DNA from: a virus
Strand: one strand, 5' to 3'
IMG/VR virus record: IMGVR_UViG_3300009609_000067
Span: 1-23,373 of that record
Length of the DNA stretch: 23,373 nt
The notes under the pieces were generated by a model. It had not been told where the DNA came from, did no database searches, and was given only the letters and a program-made list of their open reading frames with translations. Positions 15,698-21,382 of the stretch are shown one piece after another. A program made the position numbers and the translations under genes. The first letter of the stretch is position 1. Each line of letters begins with the position of its first letter.

Positions 15698-15786
15698 AGG
15701 GCATACGTCAAATAGGCAAGCACCAGCGTGACGAAGATCTGCAACGCGATCCCCAGCCATGTTTGCGCGAAGGGTTCGTTTCTCAA
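15685..15786 (-). CDS. Tiny TTG-start membrane protein
   Basis: This 33-residue frame starts at TTG (15786-15784), six bases behind a strong AGGAG ribosome site. It opens MRNEPFAQ and contains a single hydrophobic helix (TWLGIALQIFVTLVLAYLTYA) ending in WSR. It follows the preceding gene's stop by one base and overlaps the next gene, so it fills an otherwise silent gap. The ribosome site and helix argue for expression, although the rare start codon lowers confidence. Confidence 0.5.
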   Translation of the reverse strand: MRNEPFAQTWLGIALQIFVTLVLAYLTYALWSR

Positions 15787-15787
15787 T

Positions 15788-16027
15788 TCAGGCTCCTATC
15801 AGAAAACACAGCAAGACAAAGTGGGCACGGCTGGCGATCGTGGCACGGGCCGAGAGCTCCGCTCGCTCTCGCAGATCCGCAGCGAGATGGGCGACAAACG
15901 CGAGCGCAGACGGATCGAGATCCTTCAGGATGCGGGCATCACGCACAAGGCGACGTTCCAGCGAGATTGTGGCCTTCGCTGGGGTGGGCTTGGGAACGAC
16001 GACGAACGGCAGGAGTGTAGACGCCAT
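15788..16027 (-). CDS. Small hypothetical protein in the lysogeny operon
   Basis: The 79-residue product has a helical, charged middle (LERRLVRDARILKDLDP, then LAADLRERAEL) and a short hydrophobic C-terminus (FVLLCFLIGA) that could anchor it. The ATG follows a G-rich stretch that may serve as a weak ribosome site. It ends one base before the next tiny gene's start. I do not recognise a family. Confidence 0.5.
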   Translation of the reverse strand: MASTLLPFVVVPKPTPAKATISLERRLVRDARILKDLDPSALAFVAHLAADLRERAELSARATIASRAHFVLLCFLIGA

Positions 16028-16042
16028 TGTGTGGTGTGCCCC

Positions 16043-16171
16043 CTATTTCGCTCGACGGGTGGGTGTAGTCCGGGGTTTAGTCCGGGTGTGCGGAGACGTG
16101 GGGATCGGGTGCTGGGAATAGACCGTCACCCCTTCACGAAGCAGTGCCACGTAGGGCGGATCAATCAGCAT
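16043..16171 (-). CDS. Tiny hypothetical protein after the repressor
   Basis: A 42-residue frame starts with MLIDPPYVALLREGV and ends in a basic, threonine/proline-rich tail (PHTRTKPRTTPTRRAK). It begins 16 bases after the repressor stop; an alternative TTG start overlapping that stop would add eight residues. There is no strong ribosome site and no recognisable domain, so it may not be expressed. The C-terminal charge is compatible with nucleic-acid contact, nothing more. Confidence 0.35.
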   Translation of the reverse strand: MLIDPPYVALLREGVTVYSQHPIPTSPHTRTKPRTTPTRRAK

Positions 16172-16187
16172 CCGCTTCCAGATGTCT

Positions 16188-16697
16188 TCAATCAAGCGGG
16201 AGCAGGTGCGGGGCCACGTAGAGCCAGCGATCGAGCTCGGCCACCCGCTCGGGGGGGAGCGTGGCGAGCCGGAGCACCAGCTTACTGATGGCTTCTTCCG
16301 CAGCCGGATTCGAGAGCAGGACTTCGACGGCTTGGCGGGGGAGCCGCTTGGCCCGCATGTAGCCCCGCCCCACTTCGAGGTGCTCTTCATTCAGATCCGC
16401 GATCCGCGGATCCGTGGGCGCGATTTCGTCCGAGCGTAAGAGCTTGCGGATCGACGTGCCGAAGATCCCCGCGTATTTTTCGATGTTGCTGTCTTTCACC
16501 GCATGCCGCTGGCGATTCACTTCGATCGCTTGCAGCGTGCCCACGCTGATGCCTGCCTTCTCCGCCGCAGGAATCTGATCGAGCCCGCGCTCTACCCGCA
16601 GGGCTTTGAGCTTGCGCCCGATGCGTTCACGCTCTGCATCGGTCATACGCCAATTCTGTGGCGCTTCGGCAGGCTGGTCAACGCTAACTAGTTCCAT
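16188..16697 (-). CDS. C1-type lysogeny repressor with a helix-turn-helix
   Basis: The 169-residue product carries an HTH_3/XRE domain at residues about 22-75: IGRKLKALRVERGLDQIPAA, EKAGISVGTLQAIE and the following YAGIFGTSIRKLL helix. After it, a helical C-terminal region (about 90-169, with LVLRLATLPPERVAELDRW) probably serves dimerisation. No S24 serine/lysine peptidase domain is present, so it would not be cleaved in the LambdaCI/LexA way. I placed the start at ATG 16697 because the likely promoter lies just upstream of it, at 16727-16755; an earlier ATG at 16748 lies within that promoter and a later one at 16646 would remove a short N-terminal arm. It faces a Cro-like gene across a divergent control region. 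Confidence 0.8.
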   Translation of the reverse strand: MELVSVDQPAEAPQNWRMTDAERERIGRKLKALRVERGLDQIPAAEKAGISVGTLQAIEVNRQRHAVKDSNIEKYAGIFGTSIRKLLRSDEIAPTDPRIADLNEEHLEVGRGYMRAKRLPRQAVEVLLSNPAAEEAISKLVLRLATLPPERVAELDRWLYVAPHLLPLD

Positions 16698-16726
16698 ACG
16701 CAACGTCTTATCGAACCTCGCTACAG

Positions 16727-16755
16727 AGTGTAAATCATGGGTTGACAAGACGCAA
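16727..16755 (-). promoter_or_regulatory. Leftward promoter for the repressor/integrase operon
   Basis: On the minus strand, TTGCGT (16755-16750) and TACACT (16732-16727) are separated by 17 bases, a plausible sigma-70 pair. Each element matches the consensus at about four of six positions. Transcription would start near 16720, 20-odd bases before the repressor ATG. It overlaps the rightward promoter, so the two would interfere. Confidence 0.5.
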
Positions 16756-16770
16756 GTCCTTCGTTACCAT
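16742..16770 (+). promoter_or_regulatory. Rightward early promoter
   Basis: TTGACA (16742-16747, perfect -35) and TACCAT (16765-16770, four of six) are 17 bases apart. Transcription would start near 16777, right at the palindrome that follows. It would drive the Cro-like gene and the early operon. Confidence 0.68.
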
Positions 16771-16781
16771 ACCGAAATTAC

Positions 16782-16795
16782 TTGATCATGATCAA
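16782..16795. promoter_or_regulatory. Candidate operator: perfect 14-bp palindrome
   Basis: TTGATCATGATCAA is its own reverse complement and sits five bases past the predicted rightward start site, between the divergent HTH genes. A dimeric repressor or Cro protein bound here would block rightward transcription. A related, imperfect GTTGGATCAAC occurs at 19240-19250, before the replication-like gene. Confidence 0.65.
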
Positions 16796-16856
16796 CAAGT
16801 CTGGCGTTACACTTCGCGCTGTGGCGCAAAAACGGCAACGGCCCCGGGTGCTGTCC

Positions 16857-17081
16857 ATGCAACTGAAAACCGCTCGCAGGCTGGCGGGGCTCACGCAGCA
16901 AGAGCTTGCCGATCGGGCAGGGCTCGATAACACGTTTATCTCAGTGGTGGAGAACGGCAAGCGAGACATTCACGCGGTGGGCTACGCCACGGTCGTGCGC
17001 TTATGCCGTGCCCTTGGGGTGGAACCTGAGGAGCTCTTCCCCGTGCCTGATGAACTTGTCACCACGGAGGGCAAGCGATGA
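16857..17081 (+). CDS. Cro-like HTH transcriptional regulator
   Basis: The 74-residue product is almost entirely one XRE/HTH_3 domain: MQLKTARRLAGLTQQELADR, recognition helix region NTFISVVENGKRD, and the closing helix ATVVRLCRALGVEPEELF. It lies divergent from the repressor, the usual Cro position. The ATG at 16857 was chosen because the domain begins there. Starts at 16788 (ATG) or 16782 (TTG) would add a basic 23- to 25-residue arm but would place the start within the operator and a few bases from the predicted transcript start. GTG at 16848 is another option. The stop overlaps the next ATG, indicating coupling. Confidence 0.82.
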   Translation: MQLKTARRLAGLTQQELADRAGLDNTFISVVENGKRDIHAVGYATVVRLCRALGVEPEELFPVPDELVTTEGKR

Positions 17082-17302
17082 AGCTGGCCGCACCCGCGAA
17101 GCCTGCCGTGGCTTCCCCGTATCTCACGACGAAGGAAGCCATGGCGTATCTGCGGCTGAATGATCCGGGGGCCCTGTATGACCTGATGAAGGAGCAGGGC
17201 CTGCCGTATCTGCGGTGCGGGGGCCGCTATCGGTTTGACGTGCGGGAGCTCGATGCATGGCTCCGCGGCACCACGGCCCTGGAGCTCAGGCGGGCGAAGT
17301 AA
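17078..17302 (+). CDS. Excisionase-like helix-turn-helix protein
   Basis: The 74-residue product has a MerR/excisionase-type winged HTH: YLTTKEAMAYLRLNDPGALY, then the wing-like YLRCGGRYRFDVRELDAWLR. Such proteins bend DNA at attP to favour excision, or act as small regulators. A strong GGAGG ribosome site lies seven bases before the ATG, and the start overlaps the Cro-like gene's stop (ATGA). Expression with early genes, opposite to integrase, suits an excisionase, although a regulator is equally possible from sequence alone. Confidence 0.7.
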   Translation: MKLAAPAKPAVASPYLTTKEAMAYLRLNDPGALYDLMKEQGLPYLRCGGRYRFDVRELDAWLRGTTALELRRAK

Positions 17303-17305
17303 CCC

Positions 17306-18292
17306 ATGGGCAGGCGCTTCGTGGACATGGCGGTCATTCAGCGCCGCATGGCGGGGAAAGACGCACGGCGGAAGCAGGAAACGCTAGCGCGAGAAAGGCA
17401 GGCAGCGATGGATCGGTTAGCCCTCGCCCCACCCAAGGAACCCGACGCGGTATCCACGTCCGCGATCCTCCCGTCACCCGAAGTGCTGTCCAGCGTGTTG
17501 CTGGGCGGGAATCTGCGGGATCTCTCGCCCAAGCAGCAGGTCAGCTATTACGCGGCGGTGTGTGACTCACTCGGGCTCAATCCCCTCACGAAGCCCTTCG
17601 AGTTTATTACCCTCTCCGGCAAGCTCGTGTTGTATGCCACGCGGAACGCGACGGATCAGTTGCGGAAGAACTATCAGATCAGCGTGACGATCACGGCACG
17701 GGAGGTGATCGAGGATACCTACGTGGTGACGGCACGAGCCACGCTGCCGAGCGGGCGGGCCGATGAATCGATCGGGGCGGTGCCGATCGCAGGGCTGAAG
17801 GGCGAAGCCCGCAGCAACGCGATGATGAAGGCGGAAACGAAAAGCAAGCGACGCGTTACCCTCTCGCTCGTGGGGCTCTCCACCCTGGATGAATCCGAAG
17901 TGGACTCGATTCCGCATGCCGTGAAGATCGATCCGCCGCTGTTGGCATCGCAAGATGCACGTGATCCTGCGTCTGGATTGGGAGCTCCAGCGGCAGCGGC
18001 GGATCTCAATCAGCAGATTCCAGAGACGTGGAAGCCCTTCGCAAGCGAAAAGCTCACAGGCGTGATCGTGGCGGTGGAAGTCGAAACCCTACCCGGGAAG
18101 AAAAGCGGCCGCACTTATACGAAAAGCACCGCGGTGCTGGACTCGGGCGAGAGTGCCGCCACGCTGGACGCGGGCACCGCCGCGCAAGCCACGGCATTCA
18201 AGACGGCGGGGGATCGCGTAGTGATCACCGTGCGCCCGCACGACAAGCTCGGGAAGGAAATCGTGGGGATCGCGCTCGATGACGCGTTCTAG
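17306..18292 (+). CDS. Putative RecT/Rad52-like single-strand annealing protein
   Basis: The 328-residue product has a disordered, basic N-terminus (1-50), then a core at about 65-205 containing QQVSYYAAVCDSLGLNPLTK, FEFITLSGKLVLYATRNATD and a helix GEARSNAMMKAETKSKRRVT. The QLRK...GLNP...KAKRRV pattern is familiar from phage recombination proteins that coat ssDNA and anneal complementary strands, but the exact superfamily is uncertain. Residues 240-328 (LTGVIVAVEVETLPGKKSGR, then DRVVITVRPHDKLGKEIVG) look like a separate OB-fold-type beta domain, possibly ssDNA binding. It is four bases downstream of the excisionase-like gene and one gene before a PD-(D/E)XK-like nuclease, the standard annealase/exonuclease neighbourhood. 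Confidence 0.62.
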   Translation: MGRRFVDMAVIQRRMAGKDARRKQETLARERQAAMDRLALAPPKEPDAVSTSAILPSPEVLSSVLLGGNLRDLSPKQQVSYYAAVCDSLGLNPLTKPFEFITLSGKLVLYATRNATDQLRKNYQISVTITAREVIEDTYVVTARATLPSGRADESIGAVPIAGLKGEARSNAMMKAETKSKRRVTLSLVGLSTLDESEVDSIPHAVKIDPPLLASQDARDPASGLGAPAAAADLNQQIPETWKPFASEKLTGVIVAVEVETLPGKKSGRTYTKSTAVLDSGESAATLDAGTAAQATAFKTAGDRVVITVRPHDKLGKEIVGIALDDAF

Positions 18293-18302
18293 AGGGGGCG
18301 CC

Positions 18303-18563
18303 ATGGGCAAGCACTTACAGGCGGAACCGCTCGGAGACAAGCCCGAGGATTTCGATCCCTGGGCGGATGAGCTCGGCTGGTTTACCGATGTGGAAGGCAC
18401 GCAAGCCCTGCTCGGGGTGGTGATGGAGTATGCGCCCACGGAGTGCGTGCGGGCGCTGGCATCCGATCAGCGCTTGTGGGCGTGCCTCATGGCCCGGGGG
18501 CGGTTTGCGGATCGCAAGCGGTTTGAACTCGGGGTGCAGATCGGGAAGCTCGTGGGGGTGTAG
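18303..18563 (+). CDS. Small hypothetical protein between annealase and nuclease
   Basis: The 86-residue product follows a good ribosome site (AGAGGGGG) and starts at ATG 18303; an ATG at 18279 inside the previous gene would add eight residues without ribosome-site support. It is acidic in the first half (KPEDFDPWADELGWFTDVEG) and helical later (ALLGVVMEYAPTECVRALAS, then FELGVQIGKLVGV). No known fold is recognised. The stop and the next GTG share a base, and it sits in the recombination cassette. Confidence 0.6.
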   Translation: MGKHLQAEPLGDKPEDFDPWADELGWFTDVEGTQALLGVVMEYAPTECVRALASDQRLWACLMARGRFADRKRFELGVQIGKLVGV

Positions 18564-19078
18564 TGCAGCAACTGGCGTATACGTGGAGCGCAGATCACCC
18601 GGAGACACTCACCGTGCGGGAGATCCACGCGATCCGCACCGCCGTCTTCTCGGTGTTCCTGAAAGTCTCGAAGCTGTATGAGCGGATCACCCCGCTGTAT
18701 GTAGAGTTTGGCTTCACGCCCCCGAGCCCTGGCGTGATGGCGCGGGATCTCTCCGAAAAGATCGAAGTGGCGATCACGCAGCATTGCCCGAGCTTTCAAA
18801 AGTCGGGCACGCACCACGATCTGGCACGGCACGGCGCCATGTGGGAAGTGAAGATCTGCCACCACGGGCTCACGATTAATCAATCCGCCACCATCCGCGG
18901 GGAGCATTACATCGTGGTGAATTACGCGAAAGCCACGGTGGAGCCCACACGCATTTGGGTGCTGTGGGGGGCTGACGATGCGTGGTTCTCCCCACGGAAG
19001 GCGAATACGAATGCCCGACGGCTCCTGCACGAGCGGGCCGATTCCGCCATCCAAATGCTGTATGACGTGAAGGATTAA
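18563..19078 (+). CDS. Putative PD-(D/E)XK-like nuclease
   Basis: The 171-residue protein starts at GTG in a TAGTG overlap. A helix with E66/E68 (LSEKIEVAI) precedes a candidate catalytic strand pair: D86 in GTHHDLA and E95-V-K97 in MWEVKI, the spacing expected of PD-(D/E)XK nucleases. A basic C-terminal helix (ARRLLHERAD) and a WGADDAWFSPRK segment follow. If right, it would be the exonuclease or endonuclease partner of the annealing protein two genes upstream, processing DNA ends for recombination or replication. It is shorter than lambda exonuclease (about 226 residues), and its fold is predicted from motif only. Confidence 0.5.
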   Translation: MQQLAYTWSADHPETLTVREIHAIRTAVFSVFLKVSKLYERITPLYVEFGFTPPSPGVMARDLSEKIEVAITQHCPSFQKSGTHHDLARHGAMWEVKICHHGLTINQSATIRGEHYIVVNYAKATVEPTRIWVLWGADDAWFSPRKANTNARRLLHERADSAIQMLYDVKD

Positions 19079-19108
19079 GGGGGGCGAAAGTCGGCCAAAA
19101 AGCCCGTT

Positions 19109-19163
19109 GAAAGAAAGAAAGAAAGAAAAGAAAGAACCAAAGAAAAGAAAGAAAGAAAGAAAA
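19109..19163 (+). repeat. Polypurine (GAAA)n tract
   Basis: About 55 bases of nearly uninterrupted A/G, mostly GAAA and GAAAA units, broken once by CC. Such low GC is unique in this window. It lies outside genes, ahead of the replication-like gene. It could be a duplex-unwinding element of an origin, a protein-binding spacer or a mutation-prone tract; no function is shown. Confidence 0.85.
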
Positions 19164-19208
19164 CATTAAAGATGCACACAGACGAAAGGGCATGTGTTCC
19201 GTCCTCTC

Positions 19209-19238
19209 GGCTCCGCCTAAAGGCTCCGCCTAAAGGCT
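19209..19238 (+). repeat. Tandem 13-bp repeat with hairpin potential
   Basis: GGCTCCGCCTAAA occurs twice back to back (19209-19221 and 19222-19234), followed by a partial third start. Each junction forms GCC-TAAA-GGC, a small hairpin. Near the polypurine tract these may be iteron-like sites of a replication origin, which is inference only. Confidence 0.6.
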
Positions 19239-19263
19239 TGTTGGATCAACTAGCAAGGGAGAG

Positions 19264-19293
19264 ATGATGAAAGAGGAAATCGCGAATCGATGA
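19264..19293 (+). CDS. Possible nine-residue leader ORF
   Basis: MMKEEIANR is followed by a TGA that overlaps the next ATG (CGATGA). A GGGAG sequence lies just upstream of its double ATG. Translation of this short frame could couple ribosomes into the replication-like gene. It is a low-confidence call. Confidence 0.25.
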   Translation: MMKEEIANR

Positions 19294-19598
19294 AGAAATT
19301 CGAGGCGAAACTCCACGCCTTTCGCACCACCTATCCCGCGTATCGGCGGAAGGGCGGATCCGAAGTCACACAGGCCTTTGCCCGGGCCCTGCGGAAGGTG
19401 CCCTATGGCGTGATGCTGCACGCCTTGGAGCAGCACAAGCGATCGGTTCAATGGCAGACCCCGCGCTTTATTCCGGCGATCACGACATGGCTAAACGAAG
19501 AGCGATGGATCCAAATTCTCCCCGAACCCCCCGCGGCGAAGGTCAACGTCAAGCGGATGACGCCCTACCAGCACGCCAAGTATCTGGGGCTGAAGTGA
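19290..19598 (+). CDS. Replication-protein-like protein (C-terminal phage replication motif)
   Basis: The 102-residue product contains the pattern found at the C-termini of many phage replication initiator/DnaC-loader-type proteins: FRTTYPAYRRKGGSEVTQAF, a middle ALEQHKRS, and FIPAITTWLNEERW. It is much shorter than a full initiator and has no P-loop, so it may supply only the accessory protein-contact domain. It follows a region with repeats, which would suit an origin-linked replication protein. The ATG overlaps a possible nine-codon leader and is 13 bases behind AGAGGA. Its stop overlaps the next gene's GTG. Confidence 0.58.
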   Translation: MKKFEAKLHAFRTTYPAYRRKGGSEVTQAFARALRKVPYGVMLHALEQHKRSVQWQTPRFIPAITTWLNEERWIQILPEPPAAKVNVKRMTPYQHAKYLGLK

Positions 19599-19687
19599 AG
19601 CCCGATGCCCCACACTGTCCACGCTGTGGGAGTTACCAGTGGACGTATCGCGGCGATCGTCAGTGTTGTCTAGACTGTGGCCGATGA
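19595..19687 (+). CDS. Tiny zinc-ribbon protein
   Basis: A 30-residue frame starts at GTG overlapping the previous stop and ends overlapping the methyltransferase ATG (ATGA). It contains C8-P-R-C11 and C25-L-D-C28 with an intervening WTYRGDRQ, a compact zinc-ribbon with CxxC knuckles. The tight overlaps at both ends and the cysteine pattern argue for real coding. A longer reading through the preceding gene was rejected because the upstream residues have no cysteine pattern. Function unknown. Confidence 0.6.
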   Translation: MKPDAPHCPRCGSYQWTYRGDRQCCLDCGR

Positions 19688-20394
19688 CAGTCGGATCCCT
19701 CTTCAGCGGGATCGGTGGCTTTGACCTGGGCTTTGCGCGGGCGGGCTTCGAGATCACATGGCAAGTCGAGATCGACGACTACGCGAGCGCGGTGCTCGCC
19801 CAACACTGGCCGAACGTGAGGCGCTATCGCGATGTCCGAACTGTTACAGGAACCGACCTTGAATCAGTTGATGTTATTTGCGGAGGCTTTCCCTGTCAGC
19901 CGCACTCCCTCGCTGGCCAGCGTGGCGGATCGCACGACGAACGCGATCTGTGGCCCCAGTTCGCCCGAATTATTCGCGAGTCTCGGCCTCGGTGGGTGGT
20001 CGCAGAGAACGTGTCAGGGCTTCTATCCTCAGAGGCTGGACGGTTCTTTAGCACCATTCTCGGAGACTTGGCCGCGTGCGGGTATGACGCGGAATGGGAC
20101 TGCCTACCGGCTGCCGCCTTCGGCGCCCCTCACCGCAGAGATCGAGTCTGGATCGTGGCCTACCCTGGACGCGAGTCCGCACAAGTATCGGTTCCGCGGA
20201 TCTTCACAGCAGAGCAAGAGCCTCAACGGGATCCATGGTGGGCAGTTGAACCCGCTGTGGGCCGAATGGCTCATGGGATACCCGCTCGGTTGGACAGGCT
20301 TACCGGATTGGGCAACGCGATCGTTCCGCAGATCGCGGAATGGATCGCACGGCAGATCAAGACGGCAGAAGGGAACCGATGCGCTATGCGTTGA
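19684..20394 (+). CDS. dcm: DNA (cytosine-5) methyltransferase, compact phage form
   Basis: The 236-residue enzyme would transfer a methyl group from SAM to cytosine C5 in a short target. Motif I is LFSGIGGFDLGF (6-17), motif IV GGFPCQ with catalytic C71, motif VI ENV (108-110), motif VIII RRDRVW (151-156), and motif X GLGNA (208-212). It is shorter than typical bacterial Dcm proteins (about 330-470), mostly because the target-recognition region between residues 157 and 205 is small. ATG 19684 overlaps the zinc-ribbon stop. A second long frame lies inside it at +1 (see the nested gene). Confidence 0.93.
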   Translation: MTVGSLFSGIGGFDLGFARAGFEITWQVEIDDYASAVLAQHWPNVRRYRDVRTVTGTDLESVDVICGGFPCQPHSLAGQRGGSHDERDLWPQFARIIRESRPRWVVAENVSGLLSSEAGRFFSTILGDLAACGYDAEWDCLPAAAFGAPHRRDRVWIVAYPGRESAQVSVPRIFTAEQEPQRDPWWAVEPAVGRMAHGIPARLDRLTGLGNAIVPQIAEWIARQIKTAEGNRCAMR

Positions 20395-20425
20395 TCGTCG
20401 CGGCGTTTCTCAGCAGCGGGTGTGA
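19832..20425 (+). CDS. Nested +1-frame gene within dcm: phage SETWPRxGMTRNG / LNPxWxEWLMG-type protein
   Basis: A 197-residue frame lies inside the methyltransferase gene, one base out of phase, for all but its last 31 bases. Its sequence matches what I know as a recurring phage protein pattern: LFAEAFPVSRTPSLASV (15-31), SETWPRAGMTRNGTAYRLPP (77-96), ESGSWPT (105-111) and GGQLNPLWAEWLMGYPLGWT (136-155). These same bases encode motifs IV, VIII and the region before motif X of the methyltransferase in the other frame. GAGG about ten bases upstream could drive translation. It may be a genuine second product or a shadow conserved only because Dcm is; both are considered in the findings. The role is unknown. 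Confidence 0.5.
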   Translation: MSELLQEPTLNQLMLFAEAFPVSRTPSLASVADRTTNAICGPSSPELFASLGLGGWSQRTCQGFYPQRLDGSLAPFSETWPRAGMTRNGTAYRLPPSAPLTAEIESGSWPTLDASPHKYRFRGSSQQSKSLNGIHGGQLNPLWAEWLMGYPLGWTGLPDWATRSFRRSRNGSHGRSRRQKGTDALCVDRRGVSQQRV

Positions 20426-20984
20426 AATTGATATCGTGAATCCCACCCCCGTGGTGCAAGCGGCCCCGCCCCCAAGCAGTGGCAGCGGTGGCGGCACCAC
20501 GATCACCAACGTCAATACGAATACAAACACGAATCAAAACGATCGCTCAGACACCGCCCAGCTACCGCCCACCACGCCCCCAGCGGGCACAGGCACGGTG
20601 AATGGCGTCCTGCCCTTGCCCACCTATGGCGAGCATGTGACACGCGACATTGCGGGCCAGAATCCCAGCCTCCTCGCGAATAGCTGCCAAGAGCACACGG
20701 GCGAATCTGCGTGGCAGTTTCTGGATCTCGTGATCCGCACGCTGCGGGCGCAGGATCAGCGGTGGGGTTACTTGTGCAAAGACGCCCAATGCGTCACCTT
20801 CGCTCGCGACATCGTGGCCTATCGGGCGAGCAGTGGGGACACCGGGATCTGGATCGTGGACGTGATCGGCAATCACTGCCCGGGCGCGGGCACGGGCGAT
20901 GTGCCCACGGTGCGCTGGGGGATCCTGCCCTTTGAACTCGAACGACGGTGGGCGGGATCGCGAGTCGCGGGAGTGTTCCCCTAA
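20379..20984 (+). CDS. Phage lipoprotein with a low-complexity region
   Basis: The 201-residue product has a lipoprotein signal: MRYALIVAAFLSSGC with a cleavable lipobox ending at C15. A disordered T/N-rich stretch (TTITNVNTNTNTNQNDR) and a proline-rich segment follow, then a folded domain with cysteines (NSCQEHTG, LCKDAQC) and a WGILPFELERRW end. The ATG lies behind GAAGGGAA and within the end of dcm and the nested gene. It would sit on the periplasmic side or outer membrane of a Gram-negative host, possibly excluding other phages. A 13-residue longer start was rejected because it would spoil the signal peptide. Confidence 0.7.
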   Translation: MRYALIVAAFLSSGCEIDIVNPTPVVQAAPPPSSGSGGGTTITNVNTNTNTNQNDRSDTAQLPPTTPPAGTGTVNGVLPLPTYGEHVTRDIAGQNPSLLANSCQEHTGESAWQFLDLVIRTLRAQDQRWGYLCKDAQCVTFARDIVAYRASSGDTGIWIVDVIGNHCPGAGTGDVPTVRWGILPFELERRWAGSRVAGVFP

Positions 20985-21169
20985 TGCAGTTGCACTTACC
21001 GTGGTTTCCGCCCCTGCCCCCGCGGCTCTATGCGGGGCTGCATCCGTGTGGCACGTGGAACAAGCCGTGCGTGGTGGTGTGTAACGTGTGCGGCTACGAA
21101 GAAACCGCCCCTACGTGTTCCGCGGGGCAAGTGCTCGCCTATTGGCATGATGTGGATCACCATTCGTGA
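20984..21169 (+). CDS. Small cysteine-rich protein
   Basis: The 61-residue product starts in a TAATG overlap with the lipoprotein. It opens with MQLHLPWFPPLPPRLYAG and contains six cysteines or histidine-rich sites, including CNVCG and a final HDVDHHS, suggesting a bound metal. No family is recognised. Coding is supported by the coupled start, cysteine spacing and compact placement. Confidence 0.6.
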   Translation: MQLHLPWFPPLPPRLYAGLHPCGTWNKPCVVVCNVCGYEETAPTCSAGQVLAYWHDVDHHS

Positions 21170-21377
21170 TGTGGTGCGCTGCTACTTACGGGTGCTGGCC
21201 TGTGCATGGCTCTCCCGGGGCTTCGGGCATGGGGATCTCTGCATGAGCGGCGATGAACTGTGGACGGAGTGTAGGCACTGCGGGTGGAGCTCCATGGGGA
21301 TCTACGTGGACACCCGGAAGGTGCGACTCGCATGGAAGTATGACCGCCAGCGGATGCGGTTTCAGAGGGCGTCCTGA
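21150..21377 (+). CDS. Small protein with a CxxC metal-binding motif
   Basis: The 75-residue product begins at ATG 21150, overlapping the previous gene by 20 bases; GTG at 21171 or 21174 would give a shorter form. After a short hydrophobic stretch (YLRVLACAWLS) it has HGDLCMSGDELWTECRHCGW, with cysteines and histidine placed for a small zinc site, and a basic tail (LAWKYDRQRMRF). I recognise this type from phage accessory regions but know no function. An extended reading back to 21030 is unlikely. Confidence 0.5.
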   Translation: MWITIRDVVRCYLRVLACAWLSRGFGHGDLCMSGDELWTECRHCGWSSMGIYVDTRKVRLAWKYDRQRMRFQRAS

Positions 21378-21382
21378 TCGCC

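Noticed and set aside
16043-16390. 115-codon minus-strand frame reaching into the repressor gene
   Set aside because: The upstream 73 residues overlap the repressor in another frame and are serine/proline-rich with no domain. Only the final 42 residues are kept.
19079-19290. CRISPR array
   Set aside because: The repeats are too short and directly adjacent, with no spacers of regular length.
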